64,000 nt of DNA from CALMKX01 sp036274895 (GTDB taxonomy: Bacteria > Acidobacteriota > Thermoanaerobaculia > Multivoradales > SZUA-115). Under the pieces are notes generated by a model, which saw only the letters and a program-made list of their open reading frames with translations, did not search any database and had not been told where the DNA came from. Each line of letters starts with the position of its first letter. The stretch's first letter is position 1. The translations under genes were made by a program, and so were the position numbers. The stretch covers positions 124,001-188,000 of the forward strand of contig DASUEU010000037.1 of assembly GCA_036274895.1 (NCBI GenBank), read 5' to 3'. Shown in pieces: positions 21,481 to 31,500 of the stretch.

Positions 21481-21879
21481 CTACGCCCAGCTCTCCGCCC
21501 GCAGCCCAGGCACCCGTTCAAAGTGCCTGAGGTTGTTCGTTACCAGTGTCAGGCCGGCAACGAGCGCGTGGGCGGCCACCAGAGTGTCGAAGGCTCCGAT
21601 GGGAGTGCCCGACTGGCGAAGCAGAGCGGCCACCTTGCCGTAGCGAGCGGCGACGTCCGCATCGAGCGGCAGGACGCTCAGCGGCCGGACGAAAGCGTCG
21701 AGGAGGCGGTGTAGCCTCGTCGAACCCTTGTGATCCGCTCCGAATCGGAGCTCTGCGAGCGTGATCGCGCTCACGCAGAGGTGGGAGGGGGGATGATCCA
21801 GCATCCGGGTGCCGACCTGTCCGTGACCCTTGATGGCGTAGCTCACGATGTCGGCGTCCAGCATGTAGCGCAGGCTCAC
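21481..21879 (-). CDS. vapC: PIN-domain toxin (VapC/FitB-like)
   Basis: This 132-residue PIN domain starts MSLRYMLDADIVSYAIKG. Its first Asp is followed by Glu in TLAELRFGAD, Asp in IGAFDTLVAAHA, and the closing TNNLRHFERVPGL typical of FitB-like VapC RNases. The GTG start at 21879 overlaps the antitoxin TGA by 4 nt (GTGA). Longer readings upstream lie within the antitoxin gene and are not homologous. Confidence 0.9.
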   Translation of the reverse strand: MSLRYMLDADIVSYAIKGHGQVGTRMLDHPPSHLCVSAITLAELRFGADHKGSTRLHRLLDAFVRPLSVLPLDADVAARYGKVAALLRQSGTPIGAFDTLVAAHALVAGLTLVTNNLRHFERVPGLRAESWA

Positions 21880-22118
21880 TCGAAGGGATCCTTCAGCTCG
21901 GAGAGGAGGGGCTGCGGCGGCCGAGGGATGTCCTCGTCCCAAGCGCCCAGGACTGCGAGGAAGCTCGCCGGCCACTCGTCGACAGGCTCCAGGATCACGG
22001 CGCGCCCCTCTCGCCTCACCAGCACTTCGCTCTGGTCGGCCGGGAACCGGCACTCCTTGGGCAAGCGAACGGCCTGACTCCCGCCGTTCGTGAACAGTTT
22101 GGCTCGGGCGGTTTTCAC
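21876..22118 (-). CDS. vapB: VapB-like AbrB/MazE-fold antitoxin
   Basis: This 80-residue protein has the swapped-hairpin AbrB core KLFTNGGSQAVRLPKECRF, the standard VapB DNA-binding motif, plus a toxin-binding tail. The GTG at 22118 is chosen because the fold begins just after it and a TATACT -10 box ends 7 nt upstream, implying a leaderless transcript; there is no Shine-Dalgarno. An inverted repeat overlaps that -10 box. Confidence 0.9.
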   Translation of the reverse strand: MKTARAKLFTNGGSQAVRLPKECRFPADQSEVLVRREGRAVILEPVDEWPASFLAVLGAWDEDIPRPPQPLLSELKDPFE

Positions 22119-22125
22119 GTCGGGC

Positions 22126-22147
22126 AGTATAGATGGACGTCTAGACT
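22126..22147 (-). promoter_or_regulatory. vapBC promoter with palindromic operator over the -10 box
   Basis: The minus strand carries TATACT (complement of 22126-22131) 7 nt before the GTG, with TTGCGA 18 nt upstream of it. The 8-nt arms AGTATAGA (22126-22133) and TCTAGACT (22140-22147) are inverted with 7 of 8 matches and a 6-nt spacer, overlapping the -10 box. This is where an autoregulating AbrB-type antitoxin would bind. Confidence 0.65.
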
Positions 22148-22214
22148 GTTCGCAAGGCCTGGCGGCCAAGGGCTGGTGTCGCCGGCGTGGCTGCCGGCCG
22201 GCTCAGGTGGACCG

Positions 22215-22757
22215 TCAGACCACCCGCCACAACGCCCACAACAAACCACCGAACAGCACCGCCTCGGCCACACGCTGCACCAAGCCTCGCACCTTGAGCG
22301 AAGGCAGGGAAAGCGCCACGCCCGCGGCGCCGACAGTGAAGGCTGCCGCCGTGAAGACCGGACCGTGGACCTCGGCCAGCCGCCCGAGCGCCACGGCGCC
22401 GCCGAAGTACTCAACGCCCCCGCCCAGGTTGTGGACCATCTGCCGGTTCGAGCCCCAGAGCGGAGAGCCGGGATCGCAAGGGAAGAAAGCAGCCACCGCG
22501 TAGCCGACGGCAATGCAGAGGGCCAGGAGCGCGGCCCGCTCGTCCGCCGGGCGGACCAGGTGGGCGGCGAGCAGCAGCGCCACACCCACCGGCAGGAACA
22601 CGCCGAACGACACCAGCCGCCCGTCCGCCGCCCTCACCTCGCCCAACTCGCTGATGGTGTGCTCCGCGTGGCGGTAGCCGGGCCGGCGGTTGCCGAGCCA
22701 GACGATGGCGATGAGGAGGAAGACGGAAGTGATCAGGGTCAGGGCGAAGGGGATCAT
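22215..22757 (-). CDS. DUF998-family membrane protein
   Basis: This 180-residue integral membrane protein has six predicted helices and the DUF998 signature: FPCDPGSPLWGSNRQMVHN in the middle, where an Asp-Pro and a His in adjacent loops are conserved. The function of the family is unknown. The ATG at 22757 starts directly on the first helix (IPFALTLITSVFLLIAIVWL). A TAGCCT box lies 10 nt upstream of the start. Confidence 0.8.
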   Translation of the reverse strand: MIPFALTLITSVFLLIAIVWLGNRRPGYRHAEHTISELGEVRAADGRLVSFGVFLPVGVALLLAAHLVRPADERAALLALCIAVGYAVAAFFPCDPGSPLWGSNRQMVHNLGGGVEYFGGAVALGRLAEVHGPVFTAAAFTVGAAGVALSLPSLKVRGLVQRVAEAVLFGGLLWALWRVV

Positions 22758-22842
22758 GGTGGGGCGCAGGCTACACCAGCCCACCCAGCTCGGAAGTGGC
22801 TCGGAATCCGGAGGCTTCTGAGTCGGAGGCCCCCGGCCCAGC

Positions 22843-23358
22843 TCACCGCGCCACCACGAACGAGTACATCCGAGCATCATGCGCCAAGCCGTGGAGCTGG
22901 AGTCGGGCGCGGAGGATGCCTTCGAAGTGGGCACCGGCTTTTTCGGCGACGCGCGTGCTGGCGTGGTTGCCGACGGCGATGACCAGCTCGAGGCGCACCA
23001 GGTCGGTCTCCCGCCGGGCGAAGTCCACCAGCTGGCGCACCGCCTCCGTGGCCACGCCCCGGCCGGTGGCGCTGGTTCTCACCCAGTAGCCGAGGTTGGC
23101 GAAGCCATGACCGAAGTGGATCTGATTCAGGCCGCAGCCCCCGAGGTAGCGGCCCTTCCCGTCCACGATGCAGTGCTCGAAGGCGGTGCGTTGGGCCCAG
23201 GTCTCGACCTGGCCGGCGACCCAGGTCCGAGCTTCCTCGAGCGAGAACGCCGGATGACACCAGGGACCCCAGGGTGAGACCTCGCGCGCCGACTCCCGCG
23301 CGGCCTCGGCGAGCGCTTCGGCATCCTCGATCCGGTAGGGTCTCAGCCTCACTGCCAT
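22843..23358 (-). CDS. GNAT-family N-acetyltransferase (RimJ/RimL-like)
   Basis: This 171-residue protein has the Acetyltransf_3 layout: VRLRPYRIEDAEAL at the start, YLGGCGLNQI and ANLGYWVRTSATGRGVATEAV (the acetyl-CoA pyrophosphate loop, Q/RxxGxG/A variant), then LELVIAVGNHASTRVAEKAGAHFEG. RimJ/L-like enzymes acetylate protein N-termini or small amines; the substrate here is unknown. It lies 29 nt downstream of the PBP gene on the same strand and may be co-transcribed. Confidence 0.88.
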   Translation of the reverse strand: MAVRLRPYRIEDAEALAEAARESAREVSPWGPWCHPAFSLEEARTWVAGQVETWAQRTAFEHCIVDGKGRYLGGCGLNQIHFGHGFANLGYWVRTSATGRGVATEAVRQLVDFARRETDLVRLELVIAVGNHASTRVAEKAGAHFEGILRARLQLHGLAHDARMYSFVVAR

Positions 23359-23387
23359 CCCTGCGGAGCCCCCGACTCGGCCTTGCC

Positions 23388-25835
23388 TCACTCGGTGTCC
23401 GGGTTTGGTTCCGCCGCGGCCTGGTCCTGCTTCTTGCCCGGCTTGCCGCCGAAGACGCGGCGCAGCCAGCTGCGGAAGGGACGGCGCTCGCCGGGCCCCA
23501 CGCCCGGGCCCTGGGCGGCGGGGACGGCGAAGAAGCCGTCGTGCACCGCGCAGAGGGCGGTGGGGACGGTGCCTTCCCGGAAGACCTCGCTGACCGCCTG
23601 CGGGCAGTCCGTGGTGGCGAGGCCGCCGGTCGTGGGGTCCACGCTGGCGACCACGATGCCGCTCGGCGTCGGGAAGTCCCGGTAGCCCCCGGGCGGCCGC
23701 ACGGCGAGGGTGAAGCGGCCCCAGATCGGCGCCGCCGCCCGCGAGCCGGAGAGGCGGGTCTTGGCGTTGTCGTCGTAGCCGAGCCAGACCACCGTGGTGC
23801 GGTCCGGCGAGTAGCCGGCGAACCAGCTGTCACGGCGGCCGTTGGTGGTGCCGGTCTTGCCCGCCAGGGGGTCGAACAGGCCCTGGCTGCGCACCGACGC
23901 CCCGGTGCCCTGGTTGACCACGCCCTGCAGGATCGAGGTCACCAGGTAGGCGCTGTCCTTGGGAAGCACCCGCTCCGGGGCCGGCAAGGGCGTCCCCGGC
24001 ACCGCGCCGCCGCTGCGGTCGAGCACCGCCTCGAGCCCGTGTACCGGCGGCCGCACACCCCCGGCGGCGAGGGTGCCGTAGACCGTGGCCAGCTCCAGGG
24101 GTGTTAGCTCGAAGGCTCCGAGGGCGAGCGAGGGGAAGGGCTGGAGGGGGGCGGTGACCCCCATCTTCCGCGCCAGGCTGACGATCTTGGGCAGGCCGGT
24201 CGCCAGGGCCACCCGGGCAGTCGGGATGTTGAGGCTCTTGGCCACCGCCTGCCGCACGGTGACCCAGCCCGCGAACTCCTTGTCGTCGTTGAGCGGCGTC
24301 CAGGTCTGGCCCCCCTCGGTGACGGTCAAGGGAGCGTCCTCCACCAGGGTGGCCGGGGTGACCGTGCCGCTCTCGAAGGCCGCGGCGTAGACCACCGCCT
24401 TGAAGGCGCTGCCCGCCTGGCGTCGGGCCTGGACCACGCGGTCGAACTGCGAGGCGCCGTAGTCCCTGCCGCCCAGGTAGGAGAGGATGCCACCGGTGCG
24501 AGGATCGATCGAGACCAGCGCCACCTGCAACGGCCCTTCGGCCTTCGAGCCCCGCTCCCAGCCCTTCTCGAGCGAGGCGAGCCCCCACGCCGTGGCGTCC
24601 TCGGCGGCCTTCTGATCGGCCAGCGAAAGGGTGGACAGCAGCGTGTAACCACTCGCGGCGAGATCCTTGACCCCGAAGCGGCGCGCCGCCTCCTCGGCCA
24701 TGGCGTCGCCGAAGTAGGGAGCCCGCCGCCGCACCGGCGGCACCAGAGCCACGGCGAGAGGCTGCCGCCGCGCCTTCTCGATCGCCTCGGCCGGCACCGT
24801 GCCGAGCTCGGCCAGGCGCGAGAGCACCAGGTTGCGCCGCTCGAGAGCCTTGTCCCGGTGGGAGGCCGGCGAGAACGACCCCGGTGCGGGGATGATCCCC
24901 GCCAGGGTGGCGGCCTCACCGACGGTCATCTGCTCGGGGTCCTTGCCGAAGTAGGCGCGGGAGGCCGCACCGATGCCCTGGAGGTTGACGCCGCCGAGGG
25001 TGCCCAGGTAGATCTCGTTCAGGTAGGCCTGGAGGATCTGTGCCTTGCTGTAGCGGGCTTCGAGGAAGAGAGAGAGCACCCCCTCCTGCACCTTGCGGCC
25101 CACCGAGCGCTCGTTGGTGAGGTAGAGGTTCTTGACCAGCTGCTGGGTCAGGGTGCTGCCGCCCTGGCGCAGCTCACCGCCCCGCAGGTTGACCCACACC
25201 GCCCGCAGGATGCCCTTGACCGACACTCCCGCGTGCTTGAAGAAGCGCTCGTCCTCGGCGGCGAGGACGGCCTGGAGCACGTGGTCCGGTAGGTCGTAAA
25301 CAACAACCGGCCGGCGCTCCTCGACCTCCGGACCGTAGTAGGTCGCCAGCAGCGGCGCCTCGAGCCGGGCGCTCGCCACCTCCTGGCCGTTCTTGGTCAG
25401 TCGGGCGACCCGCGCGCCGGCGAGCTCCACGCCGAGCAGGTGGCCCTTCTCCACGCCCTCGGCGGTCGGAAACGAGCGCAGGAAGACCTCGAAGCCCCGG
25501 GCCGTGCGGCGGAAGCGTCCTTGCTCGAGGGCTCCCCCACCCTCGGCGGGGCGGTAGGCGAGGCGCTCGAGCTCGTCGAGCAGGCCCTGCTCGTCGGCCA
25601 GCTCACCCACCGCGACGGCCTGTGAACGGCCATAAAGGCGCGACGGCTGCCGGCTCGGGACGTCGGTGAACTGGGCGGAGAGCTCCCAGAACGGCTGCAG
25701 GGTCCACATCACGAAGGCCGTCAGGGCGGCGGCGAGCACCGCACCCGCGATCAGGGCGCGCTTGCCCCAGCGGCCCCGGCGGATGCGGATCTTCACTCGC
25801 GGCGGAGCGGCAGGCGGGGGGGACAGGGGTTCCAT
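23388..25835 (-). CDS. mrcB: Bifunctional penicillin-binding protein 1B
   Basis: This protein of about 815 residues polymerises and crosslinks peptidoglycan at the periplasmic face. An N-terminal cytoplasmic tail and a single anchor helix (about 27-48) precede a UB2H-like region. The GT51 glycosyltransferase has AAEDERFFKHAGV (catalytic Glu) and RQGGSTLTQQLVKNLYL. The transpeptidase has the SAFK nucleophile motif, KSLN and AGKTGTTN. The C-terminal 100 residues hold two cysteines (TDCPQ, ALCAV) and a basic tail. I prefer the ATG at 25835; an in-frame GTG nine nt upstream is possible, and neither has a strong Shine-Dalgarno. Confidence 0.93.
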   Translation of the reverse strand: MEPLSPPPAAPPRVKIRIRRGRWGKRALIAGAVLAAALTAFVMWTLQPFWELSAQFTDVPSRQPSRLYGRSQAVAVGELADEQGLLDELERLAYRPAEGGGALEQGRFRRTARGFEVFLRSFPTAEGVEKGHLLGVELAGARVARLTKNGQEVASARLEAPLLATYYGPEVEERRPVVVYDLPDHVLQAVLAAEDERFFKHAGVSVKGILRAVWVNLRGGELRQGGSTLTQQLVKNLYLTNERSVGRKVQEGVLSLFLEARYSKAQILQAYLNEIYLGTLGGVNLQGIGAASRAYFGKDPEQMTVGEAATLAGIIPAPGSFSPASHRDKALERRNLVLSRLAELGTVPAEAIEKARRQPLAVALVPPVRRRAPYFGDAMAEEAARRFGVKDLAASGYTLLSTLSLADQKAAEDATAWGLASLEKGWERGSKAEGPLQVALVSIDPRTGGILSYLGGRDYGASQFDRVVQARRQAGSAFKAVVYAAAFESGTVTPATLVEDAPLTVTEGGQTWTPLNDDKEFAGWVTVRQAVAKSLNIPTARVALATGLPKIVSLARKMGVTAPLQPFPSLALGAFELTPLELATVYGTLAAGGVRPPVHGLEAVLDRSGGAVPGTPLPAPERVLPKDSAYLVTSILQGVVNQGTGASVRSQGLFDPLAGKTGTTNGRRDSWFAGYSPDRTTVVWLGYDDNAKTRLSGSRAAAPIWGRFTLAVRPPGGYRDFPTPSGIVVASVDPTTGGLATTDCPQAVSEVFREGTVPTALCAVHDGFFAVPAAQGPGVGPGERRPFRSWLRRVFGGKPGKKQDQAAAEPNPDTE

Positions 25836-25908
25836 GGTGCTCACACTTCAGCAAGACCCGATCCTGATACGCAGGTTCAAGGGCCGGGGTGCCGCGTCAG
25901 GGCGCTGA

Positions 25909-25914
25909 TATCCT
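25909..25914 (+). promoter_or_regulatory. -10 box of a leaderless gene (ABC-F)
   Basis: TATCCT ends 7 nt before the GTG at 25922, with no Shine-Dalgarno between. Confidence 0.55.
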
Positions 25915-25921
25915 ACGCCCT

Positions 25922-27856
25922 GTGATCGCCGTCTCCGACCTCGGCAAGTCCTTCGGCCCGCAGACCCTCTTCACCGGCGTCTCGATCCAGTTCAACCCCG
26001 GCTGCCGCTATGGCCTGGTGGGGGCGAACGGCTCGGGCAAATCGACCTTCCTGCGCATCCTGACCGGCGCCGAGCCGCCCAGCGAGGGCACGGTTGCGAT
26101 CCCCAAGCGCCTCAAGCTGGGGGTGCTCAAACAGGACCACTTCCAGTACGAGAAGAACTCCATCCTCGAGGTGGCCATGATGGGCAACGCCGAGGTGTGG
26201 GCGGCCATGTCGGAGAAGGAAGAGCTGCTGACCCACGCCGGCAAGGACTTCGACGCCGACCGCTACGCCGAGGTCGAGGAGACCATCCTGCGCCACGACG
26301 GCTACGCGCTCGAGGCGCGGGCGGGGGAGATCCTGGAGGGTCTCGGCATCCCCACCGAGGTGCACCGCCAGCCCCTCTCCACCCTCTCGGGGGGCTTCAA
26401 GCTGCGCGCCCTCCTGGCCCAGGTGCTGGCCGCCTACCCGGATGCCCTGCTCCTCGACGAGCCCACCAACCACCTGGACATCCTGTCGATCCGCTGGCTG
26501 GAGAAGTTCTTGAACGAGTACTCCGGCCTGGCCATCGTGATCTCCCACGACCACCGCTTCCTCGACAACGTCTGCACCCACATCGTCGACGTCGACTACG
26601 AGACGGCGATCCTCTACCCCGGCAACTACAGCGCCTTCGCCGAGGCCAAAGTGGCCGAGCGGGACCGCCGCGAGGCCGACCTCGCCCGCCGCGAGAAGCA
26701 GATCGCCGGTCACCAGGCCTTCGTCGACCGCTTCCGCTACAAGGCCACCAAGGCCCGCCAGGCCCAGAGCCGGGTGCGGCTGATCGAGAAGATGGCCGAC
26801 AACCTGGAGCCCCTGGCCCAGTCCTCGCGGCGCTACCCCAACTTTCGCTTCATCCAGTGCCGGCCGAGCGGCCGCCAGGCCCTCTCCGCCGAGGGCATCT
26901 CGAAGTCCTTCGGGGACAAGAAGGTGCTGTCCAACGTCGGCCTCAGCGTCGAGCGGGGCGATCGGCTGGCGATCATCGGCCCCAACGGCATCGGTAAGTC
27001 CACCCTGCTCAAGATCCTCGTCGGCGCTTTGGAGCCCGATGCCGGCAAGGTCGAGTGGGGCTACGAGACCTACGTCTCCTACTTCGCCCAGGACCACCAC
27101 GAGCTGCTCAAGGACGGCCGGCAGACGGTCGAGGCCTGGCTGTGGGACGCCTGCCCCGGCGAGCCGATCGGCTTCGTCCGCGGCCAGTTGGGCGCCGTGC
27201 TGTTCTCCGGCGACGACGTCAAGAAGCAGGTGCGCAGCCTCTCGGGCGGCGAGGCGGCACGGCTGATCTTCGCCAAGATCGCGGTCACCCGCGGCAACGT
27301 GATGGTGCTCGACGAGCCCACCAACCACCTCGACCTCGAAGCCATCGAGGCGCTCACGGCAGGGCTCGAGAAGTACGACGGCACCCTGCTCTTCGTCTCC
27401 CACGACCGCTGGTTCGTCTCTCGCCTGGCCAACCGGATCCTCGAGATCACCCCTCAGGGGATGAACGACTTCCGGGGCACCTACGACGAGTACCTCGACA
27501 AATGCGGCGACGACCACCTCGATGCCGAGGCCGTGCTGCTCAAGGTGCGGCGGGAGAAGAAGAAGGCCAAAGAGGGCGGCAAGGAAGCACCGCCCGCCCC
27601 GGTGGACAAGAAGAAGCAGCGCACCCTGACCGAGCGGCGGGACCGCATCACCCGCGACATCGAGGAAACCGAGTCTCGGGTGCACGCGATCAACGAGAGC
27701 TTCTGCGACCCCAGCTTCTTCGACAAGACACCGCGCTCAGAGGTCTCCCGGCTCGAGGCCGAGCAGAAGCAGCTCAAGGCCCGGCTCGACGAGCTGATGG
27801 ACGAGTGGGCCGCGGTCGAGGACGAGCTCACGGCCCTCACCCCGGCCCACGCCTGA
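25922..27856 (+). CDS. ABC-F family ATPase (YbiT-like ribosome-associated)
   Basis: This 644-residue soluble protein has two ABC modules and no membrane domain. Walker A motifs are GANGSGKST near residue 37 and GPNGIGKST near 353. Signatures are LSGGFKLRALLAQ and LSGGEAARLIFAK, and each Walker B reads LLDEPTNHLD or VLDEPTNHLD. The charged inter-domain linker is the P-site tRNA interaction motif of ABC-F proteins, and a C-terminal coiled coil (about 545-644) follows. The first signature is closest to YbiT. ABC-F proteins act on the translating ribosome. The GTG start follows a TATCCT box by 7 nt; a longer in-frame start at 25889 is less likely. Confidence 0.9.
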   Translation: MIAVSDLGKSFGPQTLFTGVSIQFNPGCRYGLVGANGSGKSTFLRILTGAEPPSEGTVAIPKRLKLGVLKQDHFQYEKNSILEVAMMGNAEVWAAMSEKEELLTHAGKDFDADRYAEVEETILRHDGYALEARAGEILEGLGIPTEVHRQPLSTLSGGFKLRALLAQVLAAYPDALLLDEPTNHLDILSIRWLEKFLNEYSGLAIVISHDHRFLDNVCTHIVDVDYETAILYPGNYSAFAEAKVAERDRREADLARREKQIAGHQAFVDRFRYKATKARQAQSRVRLIEKMADNLEPLAQSSRRYPNFRFIQCRPSGRQALSAEGISKSFGDKKVLSNVGLSVERGDRLAIIGPNGIGKSTLLKILVGALEPDAGKVEWGYETYVSYFAQDHHELLKDGRQTVEAWLWDACPGEPIGFVRGQLGAVLFSGDDVKKQVRSLSGGEAARLIFAKIAVTRGNVMVLDEPTNHLDLEAIEALTAGLEKYDGTLLFVSHDRWFVSRLANRILEITPQGMNDFRGTYDEYLDKCGDDHLDAEAVLLKVRREKKKAKEGGKEAPPAPVDKKKQRTLTERRDRITRDIEETESRVHAINESFCDPSFFDKTPRSEVSRLEAEQKQLKARLDELMDEWAAVEDELTALTPAHA

Positions 27857-27869
27857 TCGGCGAGGTCGC

Positions 27870-28403
27870 TCAGACCAGGTAGTCGTTGACCACGAAGCCG
27901 GAGACGCCCACGCCCTTGTCGTGGCTCTCCTCGAGCAGGCAGGTGGTCTTCGAGACCTTACCGGCCATCGGATGATGGATCTCGATCGTCGCGCCCGTGC
28001 CCGGCCCGGTCGTCGGATGGATGTTCCACACCAGCTCGGCCGATGCCTCCGTGGTGTTGAACTCCTCGGGCAGGTCGCTCGACTCGTAAGGACCGAGCCG
28101 CAGGGTCCAGGAACTCAACGAAGCGAACGCCATCCGGGGCCGAGCCCTGGCAGGCCGACCGAGGCTCAACCTCTGGACCACCAGCTGGATCAAACCACCC
28201 AGCAGGAGGCCGAGCCCCACGGCGGAGATCACCCTCGCGCCCTGGAAGGCGAAGCCGTAGGCGGTCATGGCACCCCCGGCGAGGATCAGGGCGACGGGCA
28301 CGGCCTCCCCGACGGCACCAGCCGACTCCGGCGGCGGCGGAGCGGGGGGCGGGGGGATGACCGTAATGTCGACGACTCTCTCGGTCTGGTTTCCAATAGG
28401 CAT
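27870..28403 (-). CDS. Small two-helix membrane protein of unknown function
   Basis: This 177-residue protein has a proline-rich cytoplasmic N-terminus (IPPPPAPPPP), two predicted membrane helices (about 32-52 and 58-77), and a soluble C-terminal half with a beta-rich look (TLRLGPYES, ATIEIHHPMAGKVS, VSGFVVNDYLV). I do not recognise a family. It lies 129 nt downstream of the TPR-CHAT gene on the same strand and has its own Shine-Dalgarno (GGAGG). It may work with that protein, but the gap holds a possible terminator, so co-transcription is not certain. Confidence 0.6.
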   Translation of the reverse strand: MPIGNQTERVVDITVIPPPPAPPPPESAGAVGEAVPVALILAGGAMTAYGFAFQGARVISAVGLGLLLGGLIQLVVQRLSLGRPARARPRMAFASLSSWTLRLGPYESSDLPEEFNTTEASAELVWNIHPTTGPGTGATIEIHHPMAGKVSKTTCLLEESHDKGVGVSGFVVNDYLV

Positions 28404-28532
28404 GGTGGATCCTCCTCATCCTCGACAAGAAAAAGCCCGCCGCACCTGCGACGAAGGGCGCAGGCCGCGGACCGCATCGATGTGCTCAGGGCTGGGTGCT
28501 CCCCGCTTCGTTACCGCGGACATGGTTGCTCG
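28404..28532 (-). terminator. Possible terminator region after the CHAT gene
   Basis: On the minus strand a 6-bp stem (CCTGCG..CGCAGG type, around 28455-28476) is followed by a GC-rich run and five Ts. It could terminate the CHAT transcript or attenuate read-through into the downstream gene. Confidence 0.35.
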
Positions 28533-31500
28533 CTACCTCGCTCCGAATAGGACGAAAGGGGCCCACACCCTGGGTTGCGCCCTCGGGCCGCGGGCAGCGA
28601 TCAGTGACAGCTTGGCGAGACGCAGGGCCTCGGCCTTGCCCTTGCCTTGCTGGATTCCCTCGTAGAAGCGCGTCATCAGCTCCGGTGTCCCGATGTCGTC
28701 GACCACCCAAAGGCTGGTCACCAGGCTGTGGGCACCGGCGAACAGGAAGGCCCTCGCGAGGCCGATCACTCCCTCTCCTGCCAACTCGTCGCCGCGAGCG
28801 GAGTCGCAGGCGGAGAGCACTACCAGCTCCGCTCCGAGATCGAGGGCGGCGATCTCCGAGTAGCTGAGCAGACCGTTGTCCTCGCCGCCGGCGGCGAGGA
28901 TGAGGCTCATGGCGTCCGGGCTGCTCTCGTCGAAGTAGTTGTGGACGGCAAAATGGAGGAATCGGGCTCGGCCGGCCGCGGCCTTGAACTGCTGCTCGGT
29001 CGCCTCAGCGCCCTCGAGGACGCTGGTGTCGCCTCCCCGGAAGAGCAGGCTGATCCGGCGCACCTCCTCGCGGGCGCCGCGAAGGCGGGCCAGGGCCAGG
29101 GCGACGGGGCCACGGCCCGCGCTCGGTGGAGTCGGGTCGGTGCCCGCGCCCGGCGGTGTGGGGTCGGCGAAGGCCAGCAACTCCAGACTGCCCGCGGGGG
29201 CTGCCGGGCGGGACCTCATCTGAGCCCAGACCGTGGCGGACGCCGCCTGGCTCACGGCCCAGCGCCGCACCAGGTAGAGCGGTCCCTCGGTCGGCACGCC
29301 GCCGTCGCCGGGGAGCAGCAGGGCATCGAAGGGCAAACGATGGAGGGGACCATCGACGACCAGGATCAGTCGATCCGCTGCGGCCAGCTGCTGGGACACC
29401 GGCCCCAGGAGCTGATCGAAAAGCGCTCTCGCCGGTTCGCGATAGGCGGCCGACTTCGGGTTGACCCCGTCCGCGATGGCAGCGAGCAACCGGTCCCGTT
29501 GGGCCCGCACCTCGATCGCCCCCACCGGCAGCCGCTCGCCGGTGATCCCGGCCTTGGTGATCACGAAGACGAAGCCCCGTCTCTCGCCCAGCAGCAGCTC
29601 GACCAGCGCCTCGCCATCGCCGAGCGCGGCCTGGATCTCGCCCGGCGAAGGTGGCTCCGGGCGGGGCAGCCGCTCGAGCACGGCCCGGTTGCTGCTCCGG
29701 ATCTCCTCCTCGATGCCCTGCAGCTCGCGGGACAGGGCTCTGCGCCTTTCGGCCAGCCCCCGCACCTCTGGCGACTCGGTGGCCAGGCGGGCGGCCTGGT
29801 CGAGCCACTGGCTCTGCACCGCCTGGAACTGCTTCTCCTTGTCGCGGTAGGCCTGTGCCAAGACGGGCGGCACGGCCAGGGAGAGCCTCGCTTCCGAGAG
29901 GGTCTCCGCGAAGCTCCGGGCTCGCGCCTTCTCGCTGGCCCGGAAAGCCTCGGCGAGGCTCGCCGCAGCATCGGCCCCCGGCCGCTTCGCCAGCTCGAAG
30001 TGCAGCTCGATCTCCAGCTCGAAGCGTTCACGTCGCCGGGCGAGGAGGCGGGAACGCAGATCGTGCGCCACCACGCTCCCGCGCAGGGACTCGTCGAACT
30101 CGATCGCCTGGCGCAAGCTGGCGAGCGCCTGCTCGGGCCTGCCCACCGCCAGGAGGAGTCGGGCCCTGCAAGCCAGGAGGTCGGCTCGGATGACCGAAGC
30201 GCTGCCGTCTCGCAGTCGCGCCAGTCCGCGGTCGACCAGATCGAGGGCGCGCGGCGCCTCGCCGCCCAGCTCCAGCACCTCGGCCAACCCCAGCGTGGCC
30301 TCGGCCTCGCGGTTGGGCTCCTTGAGCCGCTCCCAGCGGATCGCGCTGTCCTCGAAGAAACGCCGGGCCGCGAGGGGCTGGCCGGTCTCGCGAGCCGCGA
30401 TGCCGAGCCCACGCGAGATCGCGGCGCTGGCCGCCGACTCCGGCTCGGCGAGCGCGCGGGCCTGCTCGAGCAGGCGCCGGCCACCGTCGTAGTCCGCGGC
30501 CCGAACGGCCACGCTGCCCTGGCTGATCAAGAACAGCACTTCCCAGGCACGGTTACCGAGGGCGCGGGCCAGCTCCAGGCCCCGCGAGTAGGCACTGACG
30601 GCACGGTCGGTGGCGCCGTAGGTGGCGAACAGGCTGCCGAGGTTGTGGTAGGCGCCCAGATCGGCAGCCACGGGCTCGCGGGCGCCCAGCCCGACCAGCG
30701 CTTCCTCGAGCTTGGCACGGGCGTCCTGCATGCGGCCGCTGTAGTACAGAGCTGCCGCCTCGTTGACGCGCAGGGAGTTCTCCAGCTCGTGCCGGTCCTC
30801 GCCGGGCTCGAGCCTCTCGGCATGGCTCCTGGCCTGCTCGTAGGCGCCGAGGGCCCGGGCCGGTGGCTCTCCCCGGGCCAGCCAGAGCACCCCCTGGTTG
30901 GTCCAGGCGGAAGCGGCGCCGGCGGGGTCTCCGGCCCGTGGAGTCAGGGCGAGGGCCTGGTCCAGCCAGCGCTGGGCCGCCTCGAAATCACCCCGATGTC
31001 GGGCGCTGACTGCGGCGGCGTTGGCGGCCCCGAGCTCGTCGGCCGGACAGCCGTCTTCCGCGGCCCGCTGCGCCGCTCGCTCGAAGCCGGCAAAGGCCTC
31101 GGCGCTCTCCCGGGGTAGATAGAACGACGTTCGGAACAGGACGTGGCCGTCGCCACGGCGCAGGGCCTCTTCGTATAAGCCTCGGAAACGGCTCCTGGCG
31201 GCTTCACCCCGGCCCTCCCTCTGATCGAGGATGGCGAGCTCTATCTCGAGCTCGGCCTGCCAGGGCCAGGACCCGTGCTGCCGCCAGGCCGCCAGGCCCT
31301 CCTCCAGAAGCCTGCGCTGCGCTTCTGGGGCGAGGCCCTGCGACCGGCGGGCGAAGCGGTCGAAGAGGTCTCGGTCCCGTGCCACCCGCTCGCGGTCGGC
31401 GGGCTCGGCCGGACGAGGCGGATCGAGACGGAGCTCGAAGCGGCCCGCAGGCTCGCCTGGCAGGGGCCGCAGCTCGACGCAGTAACCTCCGGCTTCGCCG

